A stretch of DNA of 64,000 nt from Chitinophaga pinensis (GTDB lineage: Bacteria; Bacteroidota; Bacteroidia; Chitinophagales; Chitinophagaceae). The notes under the pieces are model-generated. The model worked only from the letters and a program-made list of their open reading frames with translations, was not told the DNA's origin and did not search any database. Location of the stretch: positions 186,001-250,000 of the forward strand of contig NZ_VOHS01000001.1 of the NCBI RefSeq assembly GCF_007896845.1, read 5' to 3'. Both the position numbers and the translations under genes were made by a program. How positions within the stretch are numbered: the stretch's first letter is position 1; each line of letters begins with the position of its first letter. Positions 36,550 through 45,559 of this stretch are shown piece after piece.

Positions 36550-37319
36550 TTATTCAACAAAACTTTTAATTTCTTCTAAGATCCCGTTCCACAGCGCGTT
36601 TCGCTGTTCCAGAGCAGCTCTTGAAGCATGTGCTGCCTCCTCCCATTTCTGCGGATCGTTGCCACAAAGCTCCTGTACCATCTCCATGCCGAGGTGACTA
36701 TGATGATCGCCATCTACTTCAATATGTCTTTCGAGATAATATTTAAACAAGCTGATTTGTCCGGGGAATTGTTTGTCCAGATCGTTCACCAGTGCAAGGA
36801 ACATATCGGGATCAGATCTTCACGACCGAATGTGAAAACAGCTGCCTGTACATGCACAGGTTCGTTTGCAATCAGATCGAAGGTATGTTTTACAAAACCA
36901 CGTACTGCAGGTGGCAGCCCATTGATCACAGCGGTGAGGGATTTACCTCTCTCCAGTTGCTGCAGGCATTCTTTGATACCGGATGTATCGGCGCCTACCT
37001 GTTCCATTGCCTGAAGATACAGTTCAAAATGACTAAGGCGGGTACCATCAGGAGCAACATCGCTTTCTTCACCGGTTACGATTTCATTGATCAGGAAACG
37101 GGTAGCAGCGCTACCTTTCGGGATCCAGGGAATATCAGTACAGGTAAGATTTCTCTGAAGCGATTTCAGGAGTGACATAAAATCCCATACAGCAAACACA
37201 TGATACTGCATAAATGCACGGATATCATCCATGCGCTGCATCTCAGGATATAAAGGATGTTGTATGATACGCTCTCTTACAGGAGCAATAATGCGCTTAA
37301 TGTGTGGTATGCCAGTCAT
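36550..37319 (-). pseudogene. DUF3050 family (heme-oxygenase-like) protein, split by an apparent one-base frameshift
   Basis: The upstream part (37319-36786) starts [18 protein letters not shown] and contains [17 protein letters not shown]. It ends with a wrong-frame tail after [10 protein letters not shown]. The second part (from 36804) continues as [16 protein letters not shown], then FKYYLERHIEVDGDHHSHLG. Adding one base to the CCC run at 36808-36810 restores a continuous protein of about 256 residues, the usual DUF3050 length, with His and Glu residues placed as in heme-oxygenase/TenA-like folds. Function is unknown. The damage is more likely a sequence error than decay, as the rest is well preserved. 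Confidence 0.85.
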
Positions 37320-37339
37320 TACGTGTTAAATATTGTCCA

Positions 37340-39550
37340 TTAGTTACCATATACCACCAGAAACTTGATACGCATCAGTTTCAGCTGTTCAAGGGTATAA
37401 TCGCTTTCAATGAGTTCTTCTCTGGCAAGAGCCAGACTGGATGTTTCACAGCCTTTAAAGTACTCCATAATCTCGTCCTGCGCGTAGTCATCCAGTTCTT
37501 CATCCAGACAGTAGTCCAGATTCAGTTTGGTACCACTTGCGACGATCGTTTCCATTTCATCCAGCAGTTGCGGAATAGTAAGTTCCTTGTTGCGGGCGAT
37601 AGTTTCCAGTGGCATCTTTTTATCAATGTTCTGGATGATGAATACTTTTAATCCGCTTTTGTTAACAACGCTCTTCATGACGAAGTCGTCAGGTTTCACG
37701 ATGTCATTTTCTTCCACATACTTAGCGATCACGTCTACGAATTGTTTTCCGTAGCGGATAGCCTTTCCTTTACTCACGCCCTGGATTTTCTCCAGTTCCT
37801 GAACAGTAGTAGGATATTGTGTGGCCATGTCTTCCAGCGATGTTTCGAGGAAGATCACAAAAGGAGGGAGGTTCTTTTCTTTTGCAACTTTCTTACGCAG
37901 GTCTTTCAGCATTTCGAACAGTGCAGTATCAGCAGATGCCTGTGATTCCGCAGCTACTTCATCTTCATCTCCGCCTTCTTCTTCAAACTGGTGATTGAGA
38001 GACACCATGATAGAATAAGGTTCCTGCAGGAAAGCGTGTCCTTTCTCCGTGATTTTCAGCAGGCCGTACTCTTCGATATCTTTTTCGATGAGATCTTCCA
38101 GCATCATCTGACGGATGAGGGAGTTCCAGAAATGGGCGTCATGCTCTTTACCTTCTCCGAACACTTCCAGTTGGTTGTGTTGATAGGTAGTGATCTGAGG
38201 ATTGACTTTTCCGGTGATAATATTGACAACGTATTCTGTACCAAAGCGTTCTTCCAGTGATCGGATGGCTTTGAGTACGATGACTACGCGGTTTTTAACT
38301 TCAATTTTCTCTTTCGGATTGCGACAGTTATCACAGGCATTGTTACACTGGGATTCTTCGTATTTCTCTCCGAAGTAGTGCAAGATCACTTTTCTGCGAC
38401 AGGCGGAACTTTCTGCATATGCTACCGTTTCATTGATCAGCTGGGCGCCCATTTCTCTCTCACTCAATGGTTTATCACGCATGAGGTGCTCCAGTTTCTG
38501 TACGTCTTTATAAGAGTAGAAGCAGACACAGATTCCTTCGAGTCCGTCGCGGCCGGCGCGACCTGTTTCCTGATAATAGTTTTCCAGGCTCTTCGGAATG
38601 TTGTAGTGTATAACAAAGCGTACATCCGGCTTATCGATACCCATACCAAAGGCAATGGTTGCGACGATCACATCCACATCTTCGTGCAGGAACATATCCT
38701 GACGTTGTGCACGGGTACCGGCATCCAGTCCGGCATGGTATGCGACTGCCTTGATATTATTGGCAACCAGCATATCTGCCAGTTCTTCAGTAGTTTTACG
38801 ATTAAGCGTATAAATAATACCGCTCTTTCCTTTATGCTGATGAATGAACTTGACAATTTCGCGGATAGTCTGGTCTTTCTTGCGCTTAGGACGGATCTCG
38901 TAATAGAGGTTCGACCTGTTAAATGAAGAAAGGAATACCTCCGGATCACGCAGTTCCAGATTTTTTACGATGTCGCTCTGTACTTTCGGTGTTGCGGTAG
39001 CGGTCAGGGCAATGATAGGCAGATTGTCATTGATCTGATCTATCATCTCCTTTAGACGGCGATATTCCGGACGGAAATCATGTCCCCATTCAGAAATACA
39101 GTGAGCTTCGTCTACAGCTATAAAGGATATCTCTAATTCACGGAAAAAGTCCAGATTTTCCTGTTTTGTCAGCGTTTCCGGTGCTACATAAAGCATCTTG
39201 GTCTTGCCAGACAGCAGGTCTGTTCTTACTTTTTTTATCTGTGCCTTAGACAGGGTAGAATTTAAGAAATGCGCCACATTGTCTTTACTGCTGTATGAAC
39301 GTACCAGGTCTACCTGATTTTTCATTAAAGCAATAAGTGGAGAAACTATCAGTGCACAACCGGGACTCATCAGAGCCGGTAATTGATAACATAAAGATTT
39401 GCCTCCGCCGGTAGGCATTATTACAAAAGTATCTTTACCGGCAAGAATGCTCTTGATGATGATTTCCTGGTTCCCTTTAAAGGAATCAAACCCAAAGTGT
39501 TCCCGTAATGCATCTATCAAACTTACCTTTACAACAGCCATTGCATTCAA
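37340..39550 (-). CDS. recQ: ATP-dependent DNA helicase RecQ
   Basis: 736 residues. Helicase motifs: MPTGGGKSLCYQLPAL (Walker A) near 43-58, VDEAHCISEWGHDFRPEY (DExH) near 145-162, and QETGRAGRDG (motif VI). A zinc-binding domain (CRRKVILHYFGE...CNNACDNC) and a winged-helix region follow, then an HRDC domain with LEKIQGVSKGKAIRYG and a C-terminal helical extension. It unwinds DNA 3' to 5' in recombination and replication repair. The start may be either MNAMAVVK or the inner M at 39541. Confidence 0.96.
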   Translation of the reverse strand: MNAMAVVKVSLIDALREHFGFDSFKGNQEIIIKSILAGKDTFVIMPTGGGKSLCYQLPALMSPGCALIVSPLIALMKNQVDLVRSYSSKDNVAHFLNSTLSKAQIKKVRTDLLSGKTKMLYVAPETLTKQENLDFFRELEISFIAVDEAHCISEWGHDFRPEYRRLKEMIDQINDNLPIIALTATATPKVQSDIVKNLELRDPEVFLSSFNRSNLYYEIRPKRKKDQTIREIVKFIHQHKGKSGIIYTLNRKTTEELADMLVANNIKAVAYHAGLDAGTRAQRQDMFLHEDVDVIVATIAFGMGIDKPDVRFVIHYNIPKSLENYYQETGRAGRDGLEGICVCFYSYKDVQKLEHLMRDKPLSEREMGAQLINETVAYAESSACRRKVILHYFGEKYEESQCNNACDNCRNPKEKIEVKNRVVIVLKAIRSLEERFGTEYVVNIITGKVNPQITTYQHNQLEVFGEGKEHDAHFWNSLIRQMMLEDLIEKDIEEYGLLKITEKGHAFLQEPYSIMVSLNHQFEEEGGDEDEVAAESQASADTALFEMLKDLRKKVAKEKNLPPFVIFLETSLEDMATQYPTTVQELEKIQGVSKGKAIRYGKQFVDVIAKYVEENDIVKPDDFVMKSVVNKSGLKVFIIQNIDKKMPLETIARNKELTIPQLLDEMETIVASGTKLNLDYCLDEELDDYAQDEIMEYFKGCETSSLALAREELIESDYTLEQLKLMRIKFLVVYGN

Positions 39551-39826
39551 AATTTAAAACAAATAAACTCTAAAGAAAGTAACAAATTATGGATATTGTT
39601 TATGTGTTTTTTAGGGGACACGAAGTTAATTAAAAATGCGCTGACCGGCAATTAATTTATGTGTTATAGGGAGTTATGACTCGGCAGAATCCCCGCTCAG
39701 CTTGCCTTTCCCGCTGCCCCTCAGCGGAAGCCATGATCTGATGCCCGTTTTCCCGAAAAGATCAAAGAACGCAGGCTTTATTATAAATTTACAGAATATC
39801 ATGGGCTTAATCTGCTGAATCCTAGT
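39551..39826. other. Divergent intergenic region between recQ and kdsD
   Basis: About 275 bases. It holds the kdsD -7 box at its right end. No gene or terminator is seen. Confidence 0.45.
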
Positions 39827-39834
39827 TAACTTTG
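39827..39834 (+). promoter_or_regulatory. Promoter -7 box upstream of kdsD
   Basis: TAACTTTG fits TAnnTTTG. It ends only 9 bases before the preferred ATG at 39844, so the mRNA leader would be very short. A TTTG -33 box is not obvious. Confidence 0.4.
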
Positions 39835-39843
39835 TGGCTGCCC

Positions 39844-40818
39844 ATGAAAAATAGAACGGTTATTAATATTGCTGAAGTGGCGAAAAGGACGCTGTCCCTC
39901 GAGGCAACAGCGATCTCTGACCTGAAGCAATACATCAATGGTGATTTTGAAAAGGCGGTAGAGTGGATCGCGGAGTGTGCCGGACGACTGGTAGTCTCCG
40001 GAATAGGGAAAAGCGCCATTATCGGTCAGAAAATTGTTGCCACGCTGAATTCCACGGGAACCCCCGCTATTTTCATGCACGCAGCAGATGCTATCCACGG
40101 AGATCTGGGTATGATCCAGCAGGACGATATCATATTGTGTATTTCTAAGAGCGGTAATTCTCCTGAAATAAAAGTACTGGTTCCTCTTGTGAAGAACTTT
40201 GGCAACAGACTAATTGCCATGGTCGGAAATACGGAGTCTTTTCTGGCTCGTGAGGCCAATCTTGTACTGAATACATCAGTAGAACAGGAAGCCTGTCCAA
40301 ATAATCTGGCACCTACGACCAGCACAACTGCCCAATTGGCAATGGGCGATGCTTTGGCCGTATGTTTGATAGAATGGCATGGGTTTACTGCTGCCGATTT
40401 TGCTAAAGTCCATCCGGGAGGTACGCTGGGTAAAAAGTTGTATCTCAAGGTAGGAGACCTTAGTCGCCTGCATCAGGCGCCACAGGTGGCAAAAAACAGC
40501 GCTTTAAAAGAGGTGATTGTAGCCATCTCTTCCGGTATGCTGGGCGTTACCGCTGTATTGGATGCAGCAGGTTTACTCAGCGGTATTATCACCGATGGAG
40601 ATCTTCGCCGCATGCTTGAAAAAGGCATTCCGGGTGAAAGCGTCACTGCGGAAGTTATCATGTCCACTCATCCGAAAACGATCCAGGAAGACGAACTTGC
40701 GATCAATGCACTCGAGATGATGCGTCAACATGACATAACACAACTCTTGGTTTTGAAAGACAAACGCTATATAGGTATCATTCATTTACATGATTTAATA
40801 AGGGAAGGAATTATATAA
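39844..40818 (+). CDS. kdsD: Arabinose-5-phosphate isomerase (KpsF/GutQ family)
   Basis: 324 residues from MKNRTVINIAEV; four more codons are possible upstream. The SIS sugar-isomerase domain has GRLVVSGIGKSAIIGQKI, CISKSGNSPEI and HPGGTLGKKL. Two CBS domains follow (ALKEVIVAISSGMLGVTAV and VMSTHPKTIQEDELAINALE type). It converts ribulose 5-phosphate to arabinose 5-phosphate for Kdo synthesis in lipopolysaccharide. manC begins one base after its stop, giving an envelope-sugar operon. Confidence 0.93.
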   Translation: MKNRTVINIAEVAKRTLSLEATAISDLKQYINGDFEKAVEWIAECAGRLVVSGIGKSAIIGQKIVATLNSTGTPAIFMHAADAIHGDLGMIQQDDIILCISKSGNSPEIKVLVPLVKNFGNRLIAMVGNTESFLAREANLVLNTSVEQEACPNNLAPTTSTTAQLAMGDALAVCLIEWHGFTAADFAKVHPGGTLGKKLYLKVGDLSRLHQAPQVAKNSALKEVIVAISSGMLGVTAVLDAAGLLSGIITDGDLRRMLEKGIPGESVTAEVIMSTHPKTIQEDELAINALEMMRQHDITQLLVLKDKRYIGIIHLHDLIREGII

Positions 40819-40819
40819 G

Positions 40820-41910
40820 ATGACATCTGTGAACAGGCATTTTTATGTGGCCATTATGGCCGGGGGAATAGGTAGCCGATTCTGGCCCTATAGCCGCACT
40901 GATTACCCCAAACAGTTCCTGGACATCCTGAATACCGGGAAGACATTACTGCAATGGACCTATGAACGGTTCGCTCAGTTTATTCCGGAGGAAAACATTT
41001 TTGTCGTTACACATCATCATTATGTAACCAAAGTAAAGGAACAATTGCCGGACCTGCTGACAGATAATATCGTTAGTGAGCCGTCCCGTAAGAATACTGC
41101 TCCCTGCATTGCCTATATTTCCCACAAGATCAATAAACAGGATCCCAAGGCTAATATTATCTGCGCGCCGGCTGATCACCTGATCATGGACGCTATCGCG
41201 TTTGCCAGCACCTGCCTGAACGCACTTATGTTCGTACAGAAACACAGCGCACTGGTAACCCTTGGTATAAAACCAACCCGTCCTGACACTGGATATGGAT
41301 ATATCCAGTTTGAAACACAACAGGTGTCTGATAATGTATACCCGGTTAAGACATTTACCGAAAAACCAAATCTGGAGCTGGCAAAGACCTTCCTGCAAAG
41401 CGGAGACTTCCTCTGGAATGCAGGTATCTTTGTGTGGAACGTGAAAACGATCCTCGCTGCCTTTAACAAATATCTTCCGGAGATCGACGAACTCTTCGTA
41501 CAGAATGATGCCGTGCTGAATACGCCGGAAGAAAGGAAAGCAATTGAGAGCATTTATCCGCAGTGTACCAATATCTCTATTGATTACGCTATCATGGAAA
41601 AAGCAGACAACGTTTATGTCATCCCTTCCAACTTCGGCTGGAGCGACCTTGGTACATGGGCTTCTGCCTATGAAAACCTCGACAGAGACGATCTGGGGAA
41701 TGCTGTTCAGGGTAAAACATCATGCTCGTAGATGCTAAAAACTGTATGATCAAAGCGCCACAGGAAAAGCTGCTGGTGATACAGGGACTGGATGAATTCA
41801 TCGTGGTAGACACCTCCGACGTCCTGCTGATCTGCAAAAAAGAAAATGAACAGCAGATCAAGGAATATGTTGCAGAAGTAAAGCGAAACAAAGGAGATAA
41901 GTTCCTTTAA
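40820..41910 (+). pseudogene. manC: Mannose-1-phosphate guanylyltransferase, split by an apparent one-base frameshift
   Basis: The N-terminal part has the pyrophosphorylase signature MAGGIGSRFWPYSRTDYPKQ, then NTAPCIAYI, FTEKP, FLWNAGIFVW and NFGWSDLGTW. The frame ends at 41731 in QGKTSCS, but the next frame goes on as MLVDAKNCMIKAPQEKLLVI to 41910, exactly the expected end of the family. Adding one A to AAAA at 41714-41717 restores QGKNIMLVDAKN and a protein of about 363 residues. It makes GDP-mannose for polysaccharides. Probably intact in the cell. Confidence 0.88.
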
Positions 41911-41929
41911 GAATAAAAGCACTGATCAG

Positions 41930-41985
41930 ATGATCAATTACGGATTACATGTTTTAATTTCAGACATCTATTCGTAATTGATCAT
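41930..41985. repeat. Inverted repeat between manC and the aminotransferase gene
   Basis: Perfect 13-bp arms, ATGATCAATTACG (41930-41942) and CGTAATTGATCAT (41973-41985), with a 30-base AT-rich loop. It has no T tract beyond the following TTTGTATTTT. It could be a terminator for manC or an operator. Confidence 0.6.
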
Positions 41986-41994
41986 TTGTATTTT

Positions 41995-43128
41995 ATGTCA
42001 AAACTACCCAACGTAGGCACCACTATATTCTCAGTGATGTCCGCCCTGGCGGCACAACATAAAGCCATTAACCTCTCTCAGGGATTTCCCGATTTTGATT
42101 GTGATGAGCAGCTGAAAAGAATGGTCAGCGAAGCAATGCAGGAAGGGCATAACCAATATGCACCCATGCCTGGTATCATGCCTCTGCGTGAAGTGATCGC
42201 TGCCAAAATACATAATCTGTATGGGCAGCAGGTAAATCCGGATACAGAAATCACGATCACACCCGGTGGTACATATGCGATTTTCACAGCGATCGCGACC
42301 TGTATTAGCCCCGGTGATGAAGTCATCATTTTCGAACCGGCATATGATAGTTACATCCCTAATGTACTTGTCAATGGAGGGGTACCTGTACTGATCCCGC
42401 TTTCTTATCCTGATTATACAATTGACTGGTCGCTGGTACGCAGTAAGATTACCCCGCGTACTAAAATGATCATGATCAATACACCGCATAATCCTACCGC
42501 CAGCATTATGACGGCAGCAGATATCGCACAGTTACAGGAGATCGTAAAGGAGCATAATTTACTCGTACTATCCGATGAGGTGTATGAACACCTTGTCTTC
42601 GATGGTGCACAACACCTCAGTATACTCCGTTATCCGGAATTACTGAAAAACAGCTTTGTCACCTTCTCTTTCGGTAAAGTGTTTCACAATACCGGCTGGA
42701 AAATGGGCTATTGCATTGCACCTGCCCATCTCATGGCAGAATACCGTAAAGTGCACCAGTATTTATGCTTTTCAGTGAATACCCCGATGCAGTATGGCCT
42801 GTCCCGCTATCTGCAGACGCCGGAACATTACCTGACCCTGCCGGTATTTTATCAGCAGAAAAGAGATTATTTTCTGGAATTGACGAAAGACACCCGCTTT
42901 ACTCCACTGTCTTCAAAAGGCAGTTATTTTCAGCTGATGCGTTACGATCGTATATCTGATGAAGGAGATAAGGAATTTGCAAGCCGTATTACCAAAGAGT
43001 TCGGTGTTGCCTGCATTCCTGTGTCAGCATTCTATGAAAACGGGAAGGATGATCATGTGGTGAGGTTCTGTTTCGCGAAAAAAACGGAAACACTGGAACA
43101 GGCAGCCGAAAGACTCAGAAAGATCTGA
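41995..43128 (+). CDS. PLP-dependent class I/II aminotransferase (methionine/kynurenine aminotransferase type)
   Basis: About 377 residues from MSKLPNVGTTIFSVMSALA; an ATG three codons earlier is possible. INLSQGFPDFDCDEQL, the NTPHNPTAS substrate loop, LSDEVYEHLVFDG and the lysine region SFGKVFHNTGWKMGYCIAP identify the YbdL/KAT branch, which transaminates methionine or kynurenine. It is cytosolic. An IS3 element has inserted about 30 bases after the stop codon. Confidence 0.9.
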   Translation: MSKLPNVGTTIFSVMSALAAQHKAINLSQGFPDFDCDEQLKRMVSEAMQEGHNQYAPMPGIMPLREVIAAKIHNLYGQQVNPDTEITITPGGTYAIFTAIATCISPGDEVIIFEPAYDSYIPNVLVNGGVPVLIPLSYPDYTIDWSLVRSKITPRTKMIMINTPHNPTASIMTAADIAQLQEIVKEHNLLVLSDEVYEHLVFDGAQHLSILRYPELLKNSFVTFSFGKVFHNTGWKMGYCIAPAHLMAEYRKVHQYLCFSVNTPMQYGLSRYLQTPEHYLTLPVFYQQKRDYFLELTKDTRFTPLSSKGSYFQLMRYDRISDEGDKEFASRITKEFGVACIPVSAFYENGKDDHVVRFCFAKKTETLEQAAERLRKI

Positions 43129-43252
43129 CAGATGTAATCTGATCTCCGGTCTGATTGTCTTGTCCTGATATAGGTTTACGGTTTGGGTGAGATAATCCGT
43201 TTGAATTTTACAATATTAAAATATAATCCTGGAAAAGTTTTTTTTGCTGATT

Positions 43253-44163
43253 TTAGTCCTGGATCTGGTTTACAGTATCAACTGTTAATCCTGATTCGGG
43301 ACTCTTTTTCTTTTTATTTCGCCATCTTCTCACTAATTCTCCTTGTTTTGCATGTGCCTGATTTGGAGTCAGGTAATCACAACTGGTATGAGGCCTCTGG
43401 TCATTGTAGATATGGATAGACTCTGCTACCACAGCTACCACAGTCTCATAGTTTTTAAATAACCTGTCCAGGGCAAATTCTGTCTTTAATATACCATTTA
43501 CACGCTCAGCAATAGCATTTTCATAAGGATTACCTTTTTCGGCCATACTAACTTTTATTTTACTATCATGAAGTAGCTTAATATAGCCATTACTACAATA
43601 CTGAGAACCCCTGTCAGAGTGATGAATCAGGCTATGATTTCCAGGCGTGTTTATGGACGCCAAAGCCATTTTCAAAGCTTCAGCAGGCCCTTCGGCAGCC
43701 AGTGATAAATGCAGGCAATGACCAACTATTTTTCTTGAATAAGCATCCGTTATCAGGCTCAAATAACAGAACTTGGAACCCACCAAACGTAGATACGTGA
43801 TATCACTGACCCATACCTGGTTGGCCCGGTCCAGATTCAACTCTTTAATCAGATTTGGGTACTTTTTGAAGGGATGATTAGAATCAGTAGTCTGTACTTT
43901 TTTCGTTTTCTTTTACGGAGGAGCATTCCATTTTCAGCCAACAGATTAAAAAAACGATCCCTACCTAATTTGATTTTATGATGTTGAAGAGTTTGTGATA
44001 ATATTCGATGCAGTTTTTTAGTACCCAATTGTTTTTGTGAAGCTCTGATTTGTACCGCTTTTTCAAGAACGATAGCCATTTCAAGAGCAGATTGATGATT
44101 AATATTTTTTTGCTTATAAAAAGCTTGTCTGCTTTTACCAAACAGTCCGCAAATATTACCCAA
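43253..44163 (-). pseudogene. IS3 transposase OrfB, DDE integrase, with an internal frameshift
   Basis: The first part (44163-43849) has NICGLFGKSRQAFYKQKN and a helical domain. It goes out of frame after RKRKRKK at an A6G run (43898-43903). The second part (to 43253) carries the catalytic DDE core: WVSDITYL (first D), HHSDRGSQYCS (second D) and ENAIAERVNGILKTEF (E), then YNDQRPH. The true catalytic frame begins VQTTDSNHPFKKYPNLIKEL. The break either inactivates the element, reflects a lost base, or is itself read through by slippage at A_AAA_AAG. Confidence 0.85.
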
Positions 44164-44186
44164 ATGTTTATCAGGATAATGTTCCT

Positions 44187-44594
44187 TTACTCTGCAGACG
44201 GTTTGGTACCAGGCTTTTTTTGGATCTCAATATTAAATTGATCTTCAGCCACTTCAATCATTGTCTGAAAAGCAAATGCCTTCATATTGGCATGATCCAG
44301 CTTTCTACGCAGCTCTTCATTTTGCTTTTTTAAGGCCTCAAATTCTTTTTTTTCCTGTTCTGTCATAGCGGTACCTTTTATAGGTTTTTCCAAAGTAGTT
44401 TGCCTAAGTTCGGAAGAAAAAAGGGAGTACCAATAAGCTACTTGTGATTTTGTAATCTTATAACGAGCAGCCACCTGGCTCATGCTTTGGTCCCCAGCCA
44501 TATATTCGGCTACAACTTTATTCATGAATGACTGCTCATATTGAAATTGCATTCCTAGACGACCCTTACGTCCCTCATTGTTTGAATTTTGCAT
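44187..44594 (-). CDS. IS3 transposase OrfA, helix-turn-helix protein
   Basis: 135 residues: an N-terminal helix-turn-helix (MSQVAARYKITKSQVAYWYS) and a leucine-zipper-like coiled coil (EQEKKEFEALKKQNEELRRK). Near its end is the heptamer A_AAA_AAG (44215-44221). A -1 shift there leads into AWYQTVCRVKEHYPDKHLGN and joins OrfB without a stop, giving the OrfAB transposase as in other IS3 members. Its own stop follows KPSAE. Confidence 0.88.
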   Translation of the reverse strand: MQNSNNEGRKGRLGMQFQYEQSFMNKVVAEYMAGDQSMSQVAARYKITKSQVAYWYSLFSSELRQTTLEKPIKGTAMTEQEKKEFEALKKQNEELRRKLDHANMKAFAFQTMIEVAEDQFNIEIQKKPGTKPSAE

Positions 44595-44645
44595 GTTTTA
44601 CACTTTTTAAGGTGTAAACCTATTTCAGGATCATACAGATATTAC

Positions 44646-44717
44646 TTAGATAATGCTTATCCTACGTTCATCCTACGTTCATGAACGTAGGATGAACGTA
44701 GGATAAGCATTATCTAA
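44646..44717. repeat. 72-bp perfect palindrome beside the IS3 right end
   Basis: The 36-base arms are exactly complementary with no loop (centre TTCA/TGAA between 44681 and 44682). Within each arm CCTACGTTCAT occurs in tandem. It begins 13 bases from the IS end. It is too long and lacks a T tract on either side for an ordinary terminator. It could extrude as a cruciform or form a very stable RNA hairpin. Confidence 0.9.
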
Positions 44718-44753
44718 GCATTATCAGACTACACAAAGATACTAAAAATAGAG

Positions 44754-44783
44754 AAGCCGCTCCTGGAGAAGAGCGGCTTTTCC
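44754..44783 (-). terminator. Terminator of the carbonic anhydrase gene
   Basis: Stem AAGCCGCTC / GAGCGGCTT with an eight-base loop and adjacent T/A runs, about 45 bases downstream of the carbonic anhydrase stop. Confidence 0.8.
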
Positions 44784-44827
44784 TTTGTATATGACTACAA
44801 GCATGGCTTGTCAGGAGTTGTACATCC

Positions 44828-45517
44828 TTAGACTGTCACAGCCTCAGGAGTAGTGTTGAACTTCTCACTACCGATTACCAGGGTTTCTTCCTGGAATGTC
44901 ACCACACCTGTTTCTACATCATACATAGCGCCGATAATACCAACCTCGCCATTCAGGATCATTTCACGCAGAATATGACTCTGCTCCAGGATCGCCTGTA
45001 CGGAACGCTCAGTATGAAGATGTGTCACTGCATCCACGAATGCAGGGTTAGAAGAAGTTCTGTTTTCAGTGATGGTTTTCTCTGCGAAAACTGCCGGTGT
45101 GATTTTGTTCAGCAAACCGGTCAGGTTACCCATCTGTACCATATCGCATGCACCTTTGATCGCACCGCATTTGGAGTGACCCAGCACGACGATGAATTTA
45201 GATCCTGCTACTTTACAGGCATATTCCAGACTACCCAGTACGTTGTCAGAAATTACTGCACCAGCCAGACGGATACTGAAGATATCGCCCAGCCCCTGGT
45301 CAAAGATCAGTTCTGCAGAAGTACGGGAGTCCATACAGCTTACAATCGCAGCCATTGGCCACTGACCATCACGGGTGTCGTTTACCTGCTCAAGCAGGTT
45401 ACGGTGCAGTCTCAGGTTATCTACAAAACGTTCATTACCGCTTTTCAATAATTCATAAGCCTGTGCCGGAGTGATATTGGATTGTGCTGCCTTATTTAAT
45501 GTTTTCATTTTTTGCAA
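44828..45517 (-). CDS. Beta-class carbonic anhydrase
   Basis: 229 residues. Zinc ligands are C61 in SCMDSR, H114 and C117 in GHSKCGA; the catalytic dyad is D63-R65. It interconverts CO2 and bicarbonate. No signal peptide is evident, so it is cytosolic. It lies 42 bases downstream of a SulP transporter gene on the same strand; such pairs commonly handle bicarbonate uptake and hydration. Confidence 0.94.
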   Translation of the reverse strand: MQKMKTLNKAAQSNITPAQAYELLKSGNERFVDNLRLHRNLLEQVNDTRDGQWPMAAIVSCMDSRTSAELIFDQGLGDIFSIRLAGAVISDNVLGSLEYACKVAGSKFIVVLGHSKCGAIKGACDMVQMGNLTGLLNKITPAVFAEKTITENRTSSNPAFVDAVTHLHTERSVQAILEQSHILREMILNGEVGIIGAMYDVETGVVTFQEETLVIGSEKFNTTPEAVTV

Positions 45518-45559
45518 TTTTTTTACTGGTTTTAAATTTAATACAAAGAGCTGCTGTGA

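Larger units (their letters stand above)
43160..44633 (-). mobile_element. IS3-family insertion sequence (IS150-like group), about 1.47 kb
   Basis: Imperfect terminal inverted repeats are visible: left TTGTCCTGATATAGGTTTAC at 43160 and, read inward from 44633, TGATCCTGAAATAGGTTTAC. Between them are orfA and orfB on the minus strand, with a programmed-frameshift A7G site. No clear 3- or 4-base target duplication can be read, so the end positions are uncertain by a base or two. Confidence 0.85.
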
